Assembly (NCBI GenBank): GCA_963845265.1
Contig: CAWJRN010000005.1
Coordinates: 62,001 to 126,000 of the forward strand
Direction: 5' to 3'
DNA: 64,000 nt
Origin: DYRB01 sp963845265
GTDB lineage: Bacteria > Pseudomonadota > Gammaproteobacteria > Chromatiales > Chromatiaceae
The notes under the pieces: model-generated
The model's input: the letters and a program-made list of their open reading frames with translations, nothing else
Told to the model about the DNA's origin: nothing
Databases searched by the model: none
Program-made: the position numbers and the translations under genes
Shown: positions 26,641 through 36,890 of the stretch, one piece after another
Layout of the letters: each line of letters starts with the position of its first letter
How positions within the stretch are numbered: position 1 is the stretch's first letter

Positions 26641-27423
26641 TCAGGGGCGATCCCCATAATACTTACCGAACCAGGAGTCTGACCGATCACCGAAGGCATC
26701 GGACGGCCGTTGCGGTTCTGGAGGCCTGCCCTCGCTCCGCCCGATCGGTCGCCAACCATCCGTAGCGCCGGAACGATCCTCTTCCCCGGTCAGGGGACGA
26801 AACCGGTATCCGGGAGCATAGGGCGACTCCTGCCAGGCACTGGTCCCCGGGGCCTCGTCACCCCGGAAGCGATAGCCCTGCTGGCCCTGTCCGGACCAGG
26901 GGCCCTGACCAGCGGGGCGATCGGTAACGCTACCGCGACCACGGACGTAGGACGGGGCCTCCACGTCGACTTGAAGTCCCCCATAGGCGGGTGCTGCCGG
27001 CCCTGGATAGGAACTGTAGCCGGGAGGTGGCCAGGTGCTGCCACCTCTGTCCCCGCCTGCATGCTGAGCCGGCAAGGGATAGTCGAAGGATGGGGCGTCC
27101 TTGCTCGGGGCTGCCTGGGCCCCAAAGCCGCGATCCCAAGAAAATCCACCACCAGGGGGCTCAGCCCCCCCCCACGGCTGCCCATCGAACTGGGCAAGGC
27201 TGGGGGAGGACAGCAGGACCATGGCCAACAAGGCCCAATGACCGGGACGACTTGGAAGGCTCCACCAGGTTGCTGACCTAGTGGCGCCCGAACCACCAGG
27301 GGTACGCGCCGACCGGGTAGATCCCTGGCCCGGGCTCGCCGACCAAGAGCCAGGCGCGCAACCTAAGGCGAGGCTGCCCAGCTGGCCGAGGCCCCACAGG
27401 TCCGGACGGCTTGGCGCATCCAT
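26641..27423 (-). CDS. Exported Gly/Pro-rich protein of unknown function
   Basis: The open frame gives 260 residues. The ATG follows the stop of the RND permease frame by four bases, which suggests translational coupling. The first 55 residues are Ser/Gly-rich; a hydrophobic stretch (GHWALLAMVLLSSPSLAQ) then looks like a signal peptide or anchor. The rest is low-complexity, rich in Gly, Pro, Tyr and Arg, with repeated GYRFR motifs (QGYRFRGDE and PGYRFRPLT). No start nearer to the hydrophobic segment is available. Low-complexity composition means family assignment is not possible. Confidence 0.55.
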   Translation of the reverse strand: MDAPSRPDLWGLGQLGSLALGCAPGSWSASPGQGSTRSARTPGGSGATRSATWWSLPSRPGHWALLAMVLLSSPSLAQFDGQPWGGAEPPGGGFSWDRGFGAQAAPSKDAPSFDYPLPAQHAGGDRGGSTWPPPGYSSYPGPAAPAYGGLQVDVEAPSYVRGRGSVTDRPAGQGPWSGQGQQGYRFRGDEAPGTSAWQESPYAPGYRFRPLTGEEDRSGATDGWRPIGRSEGRPPEPQRPSDAFGDRSDSWFGKYYGDRP

Positions 27424-27427
27424 GTGG

Positions 27428-30400
27428 CTACTCGAAGTCTGAACCCTGTCCGTCGTCCACTTTCAGGCGAATACCGCGCCGGGTGCCTTTCTTTTGTATC
27501 CCGGCCGTCTTAGCGGAGGCAGTCCCACCGGGGGTCCGTCCGGCGGAAGCAGGTTTGGCGGCCTTCACAGCGGCACCGTTGCCGGGCTTGGTCTGCGGCT
27601 TGGCAGGGGCACTTGCCTCTGGCGTGGTCGCGGCTTTGGCCCCACGACGTACTTTGGCAGGCGCGTTCTTGGGGGGCGTCTTGGCGGGCGGCGTCTTGGC
27701 GGCTGGCGAGCGACTGGTCGGCTTCGCCGCCGGAGTCTTCCTGGCTCGAACGGCTTTAGTGCCGGCGGATGCCGGGGGAGTCGCCGGAGCCTGGACTGGA
27801 CGCTCGTTGCCGGACTCGGGCTGGGTCTCGACGGTTGGAGCTGGTGCCGAGGCAGCAATCGGCGCCATGGATGGCGCGACGGCAACCTCTGGTGCCGCAG
27901 GCGCGGGCGGAGCCGTCGGCGCCGCGACTACCGCCACCGGTACAACTTCAGGCTGAACGCTAGGTGCGGGCGAGGCAGCGGCCGGAGGTTGAGCCTCAGC
28001 GACCCGTTGATGTCGTGCGGCCGCGGAGGCTACCGGGTTACTCGCCAGGCTTGGCGTCGCCGCCCCAGCAGGCGGAATCGCACCACCGGGGGCCGCCCCG
28101 CCGCCCGAGGTCCCGCTGGACGGGGTAGGACGCGGTGCGGGCGGTGGCTTAGGCTTGCTCTTCCTGGCGAAGAACCCCTTTACCAGATCGAGCAACAGCA
28201 GGCCGATACCACGGATGGCGTAGAGGATCAGCATCAGGACCTGACCAACCTTCCCCAACAGGGCCATGACGAAACCGGGCTCGCTCCGTTTGCCGGCGGC
28301 CCTCTCCGCCTTGGCGGCCTCTTCGAAGGTACAGGGGACCGCTTGACCCTCCGCCGCGGTGGCCGAGGCGACCTCGCACATATCCCGACTCGCCGCCACA
28401 CAACCCAGAGGGATGACGACCAGAGGTCAGGATGGTGGAGACGAGTACCCCGGAGGCCAGGGAGATGGCCATGCCCTGGAAGATGGGGTCGGTGAAGATG
28501 ACGCTGGAGCCGGCGACCAGGGCCAGGGCCGTGATCAGGATGGGGCGCGTACGCGTCTTGCAGGAGCGAATCATCGCCTCGGCCACGGGCACACCCTTCT
28601 GGATCTCATGCAGGGCGAAGTCCACCAGCAGGATCGAGTTACGCACGATGATACCGGCCAAGCGCGATCCACCCGATCATGGAGGTCGCGGTGAATTCCC
28701 CGCCCAGGCCGAGATGGAACATGAGGAAATGGGCAGGGATGATCCCCAGCAGGGTCAGCGGGATCGGGGCCATGATGACCAATGGGATACGGAAATTGCC
28801 GAACTCCCAGACCACCAGGATATAGATCATGCACCAGGGCGACCATAAAGGCCGCGCCCATGTCGCGGAACGTCTCGAAGGTCACGGTCCATTCGCCGGC
28901 CCATTCCCAGGACGAGGCGCTGGTCACTGGGCGGGGGCCCCAGCCAGTAGCCCTCGGGGACCACGCCGTCCGGAGCGCGGTAGTTGGTCTCCTGTTGGAT
29001 CACGTCCTGCACCTGCATCATGGCATAGACGGGGGCGGCCAGGGTCCCGCCGACGTCCGCCACCACATACTCCACGGCTCGCAGGTCCTTGCGATAGATG
29101 ATGTCCTCCTCTGGGACGCGCTGGAAGACACCGAGCTCGCGCAGGGGTACCGTCATGCCGCTCGGCGACTGGATGGGCAGGTCGCCCAGGCGCTGGACCT
29201 GGGAGCGCTCGGCCAAGGGGACCTGGAGCACGATCCTGACCGTCTCGTGGCCAGTGGCCTGCTTGACATCCCCCAACTGGGCCCCGCCCAGGGCCATGCC
29301 GAGGTTGCGATTGATGGCATCCACCGAGATGCCGCGGCGCACGGCCTTTTCGGTGTCCACGTCGAAGCGCCAGTAGTCATAGGCGTCCCGCAGGTAATTG
29401 TCCACGTCCCGGTTGCTCTCCGCCTTCTCGAACAAGGCGGTCATGTCCCGCGCGAACTGGCGCCGGACCTCGGGCGAGGGCCCGTGAATCTCTGCGACCA
29501 CGGATTGCAGCACCGGCGGGCCCGGTGGCATCTCAACCACTGACACCGTGGCGCCGGTGCCGTCGGTGATCTTCTTGAGCATCTCACGGGCCTCGACCGC
29601 CAGCTCGTGGCTGGTCCGCTCGCGCGCATGTTTGTCCACCAACTGCACTTGGAGCTCGCCCTGCCAGGGGTCGGAACGCAGGTAGTAGTGCCGCACCATG
29701 CCGTTGAAATCGAAGGGCCTGGCGGTACCGGCGTAGAGCTGAACCGCTGTCACCTCAGGCATGGAGCGCAACTTCTCGGCCATGCGATGGGCCAGATTGG
29801 CGGTGAGCGGTAGCGCGGTGCCCTCCGGCATGTCGATCACCACCGAGAACTCCGGCTTGTTGTCCAGGGGCAACATCTTCACCGGGACCCACTGGAAGTA
29901 GAAGAAGGAGCAGGTGAACAGGAAGGTCCCCCACAGGACGGCACGGAAGATGAGCCGCTTGGTGCGGCTCTCGATCAGCGGCGAGAGGACGTTGCGGAAG
30001 ACCTTTTCGAGCTGCTCCGCCTCGTGGTGCTCGCGCTTCTCGGCGGTCTCCAGATAGTGCATGGAGGGCCGCAGCCACTTGGAGATGGCCAGATAGGGGG
30101 TGAAGACGAAGGCGGCGAAGAGCGAGATGGCCATGGCCACCGAACCCAGGGCCGGGATCGGCTCCATATAGGGGCCCATCATGCCGCTGACGAAGCCCAT
30201 GGGCAGCAGGGCCGCGACCACGGTAAAGGTCGCCAGGATGGTCGGGTTGCCCACCTCGCGCACCGCGTCCACCGCGGTCTCGTCATCGGTGCGGCCCTCC
30301 TCCAGCCAGCGCCGATAGATGTTCTCCACCACCACGATGGCGTCGTCCACCAGGATGCCGATGGAGAAGATGAGTGCGAAGAGGCTGACCCGGTCGATGG

Positions 30401-31681
30401 TGTACTTCATCACCCAGGCGGCGAAGATGGTCATCAGCAAGACCACCGGGATGACCAGCATGACCACGATGGCGGGACGCAGGGCGCGGAAGGCGCCCCA
30501 GACGAGCAGGAAGACCCAACCGGTGGCGACGAACAGCTTGAAGATCAGCTCGCTGACCTTCTCGTCCGCGGACTGGCCGTAGTTGCGGGTGATGCTGACC
30601 TCGACGTTGTTCGGGATCCGCCCCCCTTGAGCTCCTCGAGCTTATCGATAATGGCATTGGCGACGGTGACGCCGTTGGTCAGCTCCTTCTTCGCCACCGC
30701 GATGGTGACCGCGGGGACGCCATCGGCCTTGGCATGGCCCGGCCTCTCGTCACCCGGCCCGGTGTAGAAGGCCACCAGTTCCTTGGCGTCCTCGGGACCC
30801 TGCTGGACGATGGCGACGTCGCTGACGTAAATGGGGTTGTCGTTCTGCTGGCCAACCACCAGGCGACCGATCTGATCGACGCCCTTGAGGAAGGACCCTG
30901 TCGTCACCGAGAAGTGGGCCCCGCTGGACTCGACCCCGCCCGCGGTGGTCTCGGCATTGGCGGTCTGTAGCGTCTGGGCCACCTGATCCAGGCTGATGCC
31001 GTAACCGGCCAGGCGCTCCGGCATCACGTCAATCGTGACCTGCTCGCGCCGCCCGCCGACGATGAAGGCGTTACCCGTATCCTTGACCTCCTTGAGGGAC
31101 TGGAGCACGTCCTGGGCCAACAGCCGCAACTGGCCGTCATCCACATCGGGCATGCCGTCGCCGTCCATGTCCTTGGACCATAGTGTCAGGGTGACAATGG
31201 GAACATCGTCGATGCCCTTGCTCTTGACCAGGGGCGGCATCACCCCGGTGGGGATCTTATCCATGTTCGAGGCGAGCTTGTCGTTCACCTTGACCATGGA
31301 AGGGCCCATCTTCTCGCCGACCCTGAACTGGACGGTGACGATGCCTTGCCCGCGCTGGGAGGCCGAGTACACGTGCTTGACCCCAGGTATCTCGCTGATC
31401 ATCCGCTCCAAGGGCTGGATGGCGATGTTCGACACCTGATTGGCCGAGGCCCCCGGGTAGGCCACCATGATGTCCACCATGGGAACCGAGATCTGCGGGT
31501 CCTCTTGGCGTGGGGTGGCCACCAAACCGAGCAGACCCATCATCAGCATCGCCATGTAAAACAGCGGCGAAAGGGGCGAACGGATGAAGAATCGTGCAGT
31601 ACGCCCGGCGATGCCGAGGCTTTCGTCCGTGTACTTGGGCGTGTTGGGACCCTGCGAGGACAAGCTATCGTCTTGGCTCAT
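27428..31681 (-). pseudogene. RND efflux permease, frame broken by five single-base shifts, with a long Ala/Pro/Lys tail
   Basis: Joined across frames, this encodes an HAE1/AcrB-like RND permease of about 1,416 residues starting MSQDDSLSSQGPNTPKY. The periplasmic drug-binding segments, the VDDAIVVVENIYRRW motif of the proton-relay helix and the second-half helices (LVIMAPIPLTLLG, GIIVRNSILLVDF) are all present. Frame changes occur near 30621-30626 (one base missing in a run of six), 28933-28937, 28826-28833, 28656-28666 and 28421-28427 (one extra base each). No other in-frame stop was found, so sequencing error or recent decay are both possible. After the last helix (about 28240-28200) some 245 residues of Ala/Pro/Lys-rich low complexity follow to the stop at 27428. 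The membrane fusion partner lies upstream. Confidence 0.85.
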
Positions 31682-31755
31682 GGTTCAATCGATCGATCCG
31701 GTGGATACGACGACCCCAGGGGGTATCCCTGGGGCCTGGCCATCACAGACTGGGA

Positions 31756-32937
31756 CTAGCGCCCCTGCTCGGGCGGCGGCGGCTCCGACCAGCCCGATGC
31801 CACATTCGGGCCCGGGTCGTCGATGATCCGCTCCCCGGCGCGCAACCCGCTCAAGACCGTCACAAAGCCGTTGGGCACCGGCTCACCGACCCGAATCAGA
31901 CGCAACTGGACACTACCCGCGTCATCGAGGACATAGACACCGGGCAGACTGCCGTTGTAGCGAACCGCAGACAACGGGATGACCGGATTGGCGCGCTCAG
32001 GGGCATTGAAGTCAGGCACCAAAACCTTGGCATAGGCACCGGGCTCCGAGACACCCTGGGGCAAGTCGAACTTGACCTTGACGGTGTGGCGCTGGGGATC
32101 GGCCATGGGAAAGATCTGAGCGACACGCACCGGGACCCGACGATGATTCACGTCCAGTTCGGACTGCAGCATCATCCCCTCGCGCAGCCCAGGGCGCAGA
32201 CGGGCCGGCACATCCACCTCCACCTGGAGATACTCAATGTCCGCGAAGGTCAGGATCGGCTGACCCGGCTGGACCGTATCACCGACCTCGATGAACTTTT
32301 TCACCACCACCCCATCGAAGGGCGCGATGCTGCGGGCGTCGCGCAGCTTGGAGTCCAGGGCCTGAAGCTCGGCCTGGAGGCGCAGCATGCCGTTACGCGC
32401 CTCGTGGATCTGGGTCCCGGAGGCGTAGAGATCCGCCCCCAGCTCAGCGCCATGGGAGCGCTCGCCGGTGAAGCTCTCCAGGGGCTTGGTAAACATCTGG
32501 TCGAACAGATTGGGGATACCCATGCCGCCCGGCGAGGCGCGCGAGCGCGGCGAGAAGATCTCGCGGTTGTACTGGACACTGGCATTGCGGAGCTGGGCAT
32601 CGGCGGTACTCATCTGGGCCAGCAGGGCCCGCCGGTTGGCCAGGAGTTCCTGGTCGTCCAAGGCCACGATGAGGTCCCCCTCCTTGAAGGAGTCACCCTC
32701 GATACCGGCCAGGTAGCTGACTCGCCCGGGCAGCTGGGCCGCGAGCGTCACCTCTTTGTAAGGGATGACGGTGCCGCCCACAGACACCGAGGGTGCACCG
32801 GTCGCCTGCTTGACGACGAACGGCTCACCCTGGGCCTGAGCACCTGGGCTCGCGAGGGCGACGCCGACGGCAAACAATACAGCCGGGACGAGAGACGCGT
32901 GATGGAAAGTCGTTCCCATGAGCTTGGTTACCCGCAT
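31756..32937 (-). CDS. RND efflux periplasmic adaptor (membrane fusion protein)
   Basis: The HlyD/AcrA-type adaptor links an inner-membrane RND pump to an outer-membrane channel. The product is about 393 residues: an N-terminal signal, the first barrel-sandwich half (GTVIPYKEVTLAAQLPGRVS), a helical hairpin of about 110 residues, the second lipoyl half (APFDGVVVKKFIEVGDTV), then beta-barrel and membrane-proximal domains. The ATG at 32937 is chosen; ATG 32919 and GTG 32997 are alternatives and none has a good ribosome site. It precedes the RND permease by 74 bases. No outer-membrane channel gene is present. Confidence 0.88.
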   Translation of the reverse strand: MRVTKLMGTTFHHASLVPAVLFAVGVALASPGAQAQGEPFVVKQATGAPSVSVGGTVIPYKEVTLAAQLPGRVSYLAGIEGDSFKEGDLIVALDDQELLANRRALLAQMSTADAQLRNASVQYNREIFSPRSRASPGGMGIPNLFDQMFTKPLESFTGERSHGAELGADLYASGTQIHEARNGMLRLQAELQALDSKLRDARSIAPFDGVVVKKFIEVGDTVQPGQPILTFADIEYLQVEVDVPARLRPGLREGMMLQSELDVNHRRVPVRVAQIFPMADPQRHTVKVKFDLPQGVSEPGAYAKVLVPDFNAPERANPVIPLSAVRYNGSLPGVYVLDDAGSVQLRLIRVGEPVPNGFVTVLSGLRAGERIIDDPGPNVASGWSEPPPPEQGR

Positions 32938-32958
32938 CGAGAAATAAAATAAGGCCAA

Positions 32959-32972
32959 ACGCATCAATGCGT
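32959..32972. promoter_or_regulatory. Perfect palindrome upstream of the RND adaptor gene
   Basis: ACGCAT-CA-ATGCGT is a 6-bp inverted repeat 21 bases upstream of the adaptor start. It may be an operator for a dimeric repressor controlling the pump, but no TetR, MarR or ArsR gene is adjacent. Confidence 0.4.
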
Positions 32973-33465
32973 CGTTGACGAAGCACGGACGTACCACGGC
33001 CTAACGGCCGATCACGCCCGGTGCCAACCGGCAAGTACAAGGCGCACACTGACCGCGCACTCAACCTCGGGCCGGTGAAAATTGTCGGTGCTTGTTATTA
33101 TCATTGTCTGGAAAGAGCGGCAGTATCGCCAATCGGCTCGCGAATTACAACCCCGAGCGACGAATAACATAGTTAAATCAGGCGCCTAGAATCTCACTCC
33201 CCTGAGTCTCGCGACAACCGCACGCCACCCAGATCCCGGGCATCCTTCACCCCCAACCCCTTGAAAAGGCCAGACTCCGCCTGCGGCGCAGCGATTATAC
33301 CCACCTTGATTAAGACCCGTTCTAACACCTACCGGAGCCTGCAGGAACCGTATACCATCGCCGCCGGGCACCGGCGGGCCCCAGCGCTAACACAGCCCAA
33401 ACCCGACCGCCACCGAAGCGGTTAACCCATGGCCGGAGGCCCGGCCAGGCATGCGAGGAACCCCC
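32973..33465. other. Divergent intergenic region between RND pump and GTPase genes
   Basis: About 490 bp without a convincing ORF. It is AT-richer than the window average at 33070-33180. The minus strand reads GACAATGATAATAACAAG at 33091-33108, which partly matches a Fur box. A TATACC at 33351-33356 could be a -10 box for the GTPase gene. No RNA gene was recognised. Confidence 0.5.
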
Positions 33466-34947
33466 ATGAGCGTGGCGGCAGACACCATCGAGAAGCGCCT
33501 CAAGCAACTCCAGGAGCACCTGAAGCAGGAAAACCCGGTCCTGCTCGACGCGGTCCAAGGCTTCCGCGACCTCGACCGGGTCGCCCAGGGCATGGGCCTG
33601 CTGGCCCGGGACGAGTCCTTCACCACCCAGATCCCCTGGTGGCCACTCATCTCAGTACTGGGCACCTTCTCCGCCGGCAAGTCCACCTTCATCAACCACT
33701 TCCTGGGTCAGCCCCTGCAGCGCACCGGCAATCAGGCGGTGGACGACCGTTTTTCGGTCATCTGCTATAGCCAGGGCGCCAACGGCCAGGCGCTGCCCGG
33801 CGTCGCGCTGAACTCGGACCCCCGCTTTCCGCTGTATCAGATCTCCAAGGACCTGGAGACGGTAGCCTTGGGCGAGGGGGAGCGCATCGACGCCTATCTA
33901 CAGTTGAAGGTCTCCCCCAGCGAGCGGCTGCGCGGCCGCATCCTCATCGACTCTCCCGGTTTCGACGCCGACGCCCAGCGCGACGCGACGCTGCGCATCG
34001 TGGATCAGATCATCGACCTCTCGGACCTGGTACTGGTCTTCTTCGATGCCCGCCACCCGGAGCCGGGGGCCATGCGCGACACCTTGATGCACCTGGTCGG
34101 CGGGACCATGAACCGCACCGATTCGGGCAAGTTCCTATACATCCTTAACCAGATCGACGCCACCGCCCGGGAGGACAACCCGGAGGACGTGGTCGCCGCC
34201 TGGCAGCGGGCCCTGGGCCTGCATGGGCTCACCGCCGGCCGCTTCTACACCATCTACAGCCCCGACGTCGCCAATTCGATCGACGATGAGAACAAGCGGC
34301 GGCGCTTCGAGACCAAGCGCGACGCGGACCTGGGGGAAATCCACCGGCGCATGGAGGGGGTGGAGGTAGAGCGTGCCTACCGGATCGTCGCGACCCTGGA
34401 CAAGACCGCCAAGGATATCCGCGAGCGCACCGTCCCCATCCTCACCAAGGCCGTGGGGCAGTGGCGCAATCGCACCCTGGCCCTGGATGCTGTCGTATTC
34501 GGTCTCCTGATTGCCTTCTTCCTGTTCTGGAGCATCGGCAGCGGGCACTGGAAGGGGCTCTCCTACGAACCCGAATGGCTGCTTGCCCTCAAGGCCGTAC
34601 CCTACGGACCCGAGATCCTCATCGCCCTGCTCGCCGCACTGGCCGTCGCCGCCCACTTCGGCATCCGCCAGCTGGCGGCCCTGACGGTGGAACCCTGGGT
34701 GCGCAAGCGAGCTGGGGCAGAGGACCTGCGCGGGAATCTGCTCGCGGCCTTTCGCGCCAACACCAGCAAGCTGCGCTCGGTCCTGTTCGGCGGGGTGCAC
34801 GGCTGGGGGACCAGCGCCAAGCGACGGCTGGAGACGGTCCGCGAGGAGTGCGACACCTATGTCCAGACGCTGAACGACACCTTCACCAACCCATCCGGTC
34901 GGCCCAGGACCCTCGGCGGCGACCAGGACCCTGTCGTCAAGCAATGA
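33466..34947 (+). CDS. Dynamin-like membrane GTPase
   Basis: The 493-residue protein starts after a GAGG ribosome site. A helical N-terminus precedes the GTPase core: P-loop GTFSAGKST at 66-74, G3 DSPGF at 162-166 and G4 NQID at 228-231. Two closely spaced hydrophobic helices at about 340-360 and 375-400 are followed by a helical C-terminus. This order (G domain, helices, paired membrane segments) resembles bacterial dynamin-like/EHD-type proteins that remodel membranes. It may be in one transcript with the downstream ROK kinase. The partner and role are unknown. Confidence 0.85.
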   Translation: MSVAADTIEKRLKQLQEHLKQENPVLLDAVQGFRDLDRVAQGMGLLARDESFTTQIPWWPLISVLGTFSAGKSTFINHFLGQPLQRTGNQAVDDRFSVICYSQGANGQALPGVALNSDPRFPLYQISKDLETVALGEGERIDAYLQLKVSPSERLRGRILIDSPGFDADAQRDATLRIVDQIIDLSDLVLVFFDARHPEPGAMRDTLMHLVGGTMNRTDSGKFLYILNQIDATAREDNPEDVVAAWQRALGLHGLTAGRFYTIYSPDVANSIDDENKRRRFETKRDADLGEIHRRMEGVEVERAYRIVATLDKTAKDIRERTVPILTKAVGQWRNRTLALDAVVFGLLIAFFLFWSIGSGHWKGLSYEPEWLLALKAVPYGPEILIALLAALAVAAHFGIRQLAALTVEPWVRKRAGAEDLRGNLLAAFRANTSKLRSVLFGGVHGWGTSAKRRLETVREECDTYVQTLNDTFTNPSGRPRTLGGDQDPVVKQ

Positions 34948-35017
34948 GGCGCATCCAAGGCCTGTGATGCCGAAGCCCGAGGGGCTATCGCGATCACAAA
35001 CGCGCCCTAGGATCGAC

Positions 35018-35917
35018 ATGCGCATCGGCATCGACCTCGGCGGGACCAAGATCGAGGCCATCGCCCTCAGCGCGACAGGGACCACCCTGGCGCGACGGCG
35101 CATCGATACGCCCAGGGACGACTACCCCGGCACCCTGGCGGCGATCGCCGCCCTGGTAGCCGCGGTGGAGGCCGAGACCGGGACCAACGGCAGTATCGGC
35201 GTCGGCACCCCGGGCTCCCTGTCACCCTTCACCGGGCGGATGCGCAACGCCAACTCCACCTGGCTCAATGGCCGCGCTCTGGACCGCGACCTGGCCCAGG
35301 CCCTTGGCCGCACCGTGCGTCTTGCAAACGATGCCGACTGCTTCGCCCTGTCGGAAGCCACCGACGGCGCCGGCGCCGGGGCTCGCAGCGTCTTTGGTGT
35401 CATTATCGGCACCGGAACCGGCGCCGGGATCGTCGTCGACGGGCACCCGCTCGCTGGCCCCAACGGCATCGCCGGCGAGTGGGGTCACAACCCCTTGCCC
35501 TGGCCAGAGCCCGGCGAGATCCCTGGCCCCCAGTGTTACTGCGGCCGGCGGGGGTGCATCGAAACCTTTGTCTCCGGGCCTGGGCTCGCCGCCGGATTCG
35601 CCCGCGCCACGGGGCGGGATCTGACCGCGGCACAGGTCGCCGCCGCAGCACAGGCCGGCGACCAAGAGGCCATTGCGGCCCTGAACCTCCATGCCGATCA
35701 ACTGGCTCGGGGCCTGGCGAGCGTCATCAATATCCTCGACCCCGAGGTCATCGTCCTCGGTGGCGGCCTATCCAACCTCACCCACCTGTACGAGACGCTC
35801 CCGCTCCTGATCAAACGCTGGCTCTTCTGCGACGGAATCGCCACCCGCCTGGCCCCACCACTGCACGGGGACTCCAGCGGCGTACGCGGAGCGGCCTGGC
35901 TGTGGGGCACCCAATAG
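35018..35917 (+). CDS. ROK-family sugar kinase
   Basis: ROK kinases phosphorylate free sugars such as fructose, glucose or N-acetylglucosamine. The 299 residues begin with the ATP-binding DLGGTK motif at 6-11, have the catalytic region HNPLPWPEPGE, and the ROK zinc/signature motif CYCGRRGCIETFVSGPGL in the middle. The absence of an N-terminal helix-turn-helix makes it an enzyme, not a ROK repressor. The ATG at 35018 is chosen; the 18 upstream codons in frame are not family-like. It sits between the GTPase and purC. The exact sugar is not readable; fructokinase is a common assignment. Confidence 0.9.
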   Translation: MRIGIDLGGTKIEAIALSATGTTLARRRIDTPRDDYPGTLAAIAALVAAVEAETGTNGSIGVGTPGSLSPFTGRMRNANSTWLNGRALDRDLAQALGRTVRLANDADCFALSEATDGAGAGARSVFGVIIGTGTGAGIVVDGHPLAGPNGIAGEWGHNPLPWPEPGEIPGPQCYCGRRGCIETFVSGPGLAAGFARATGRDLTAAQVAAAAQAGDQEAIAALNLHADQLARGLASVINILDPEVIVLGGGLSNLTHLYETLPLLIKRWLFCDGIATRLAPPLHGDSSGVRGAAWLWGTQ

Positions 35918-35969
35918 GCGCCTCAATCTCCGTTATACTGCCTCGCTTTTTCCCAACCAGGCACTCACC

Positions 35970-36857
35970 ATGTCAGCCCTCCATACCTCTCGGCTCGCCC
36001 ACCTGGAACTTACCCACCGCGGCAAGGTGCGCGACATCTACCGCGTCGATGACGACCACATGCTCATCGTCGCCTCCGACCGCCTGTCCGCCTTCGACGT
36101 CGTCCTGCCCCAACCCATCCCGGGCAAGGGCGAGGTCCTGACCCGGGTCGCGGACTTCTGGTTCGAGCGTACCCAAGGCATCGTGCCCAATCACCTGTCG
36201 GGGATCCCGGTCTCCGAGGTCGTCACCGACCCCACCGAGTTGGCCAGCCTAGGCGAGCGCGCTACCGTGGTGCGCCGGCTCAAGGCCCTGCCGGTGGAGG
36301 CCATCGTCCGCGGCTACCTGATCGGGTCCGGCTGGAAGGACTACCAACGCAATGGCGCCGTCTGCGGCATCGCCCTACCGGCCGGGTTGCGTCAGGCGGA
36401 CCGTCTGCCCGAGGCGATCTATACCCCCTCGACCAAGGCTGCCGTGGGCGACCACGACGAGAACGTCGACTTCGACTACACCGTCGGCCTGCTCGGTCGT
36501 GAGCTGGCGGAGCAAGTGCGCGAGGCAAGCCTGCGCGTCTACAGCGAATGCGCCGCCTATGCCCTGACCCGCGGCATCATCATCGCAGACACCAAGTTCG
36601 AGTTCGGCCTGGACGCCGAGGGGCGTCTGCACCTGATCGACGAGGTCCTGACCCCGGACTCCTCCCGCTTCTGGCCCGCCGACCAATACCAGCCCGGGAC
36701 CAGCCCGCCGAGCTTCGACAAACAGTTCGTGCGCGACTACCTGGAGACCCTGGACTGGGACAAGACCCCTCCGGGCCCGGAACTGCCCCAGGAGATCATC
36801 GACAAGACGGCGGAGAAATACCGCGAGGCCGAGAGGCGTCTGACCGGGGCCGTCTGA
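35970..36857 (+). CDS. purC: SAICAR synthase
   Basis: PurC joins aspartate to CAIR in purine synthesis, using ATP. The 295-residue length fits the yeast-like long bacterial form. Typical segments are THRGKVRDIY near the start, DRLSAFDVVLPQPIPGKG, VEAIVRGYLIGSGWKDY, and ADTKFEFGL and IDEVLTPDSSRFWP in the C-terminal half. The ATG at 35970 follows a TATACTG-containing spacer that could carry a promoter. Two further purine genes, purH and purD, lie 7-10 kb downstream in the window. Confidence 0.97.
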   Translation: MSALHTSRLAHLELTHRGKVRDIYRVDDDHMLIVASDRLSAFDVVLPQPIPGKGEVLTRVADFWFERTQGIVPNHLSGIPVSEVVTDPTELASLGERATVVRRLKALPVEAIVRGYLIGSGWKDYQRNGAVCGIALPAGLRQADRLPEAIYTPSTKAAVGDHDENVDFDYTVGLLGRELAEQVREASLRVYSECAAYALTRGIIIADTKFEFGLDAEGRLHLIDEVLTPDSSRFWPADQYQPGTSPPSFDKQFVRDYLETLDWDKTPPGPELPQEIIDKTAEKYREAERRLTGAV

Positions 36858-36890
36858 GCCCGCCTAGGGGCCCCAGCCGAACCGCCGTCC

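Noticed and set aside
29153..30467. Several ORFs within the RND locus as independent genes
   Set aside because: They are consecutive pieces of a single RND permease read in different frames; joined across five single-base shifts they make one protein.
33186..33371. A 61-codon minus frame in the RND/GTPase gap
   Set aside because: It has no ribosome site or recognisable character, and lies in a region with no conserved gene.
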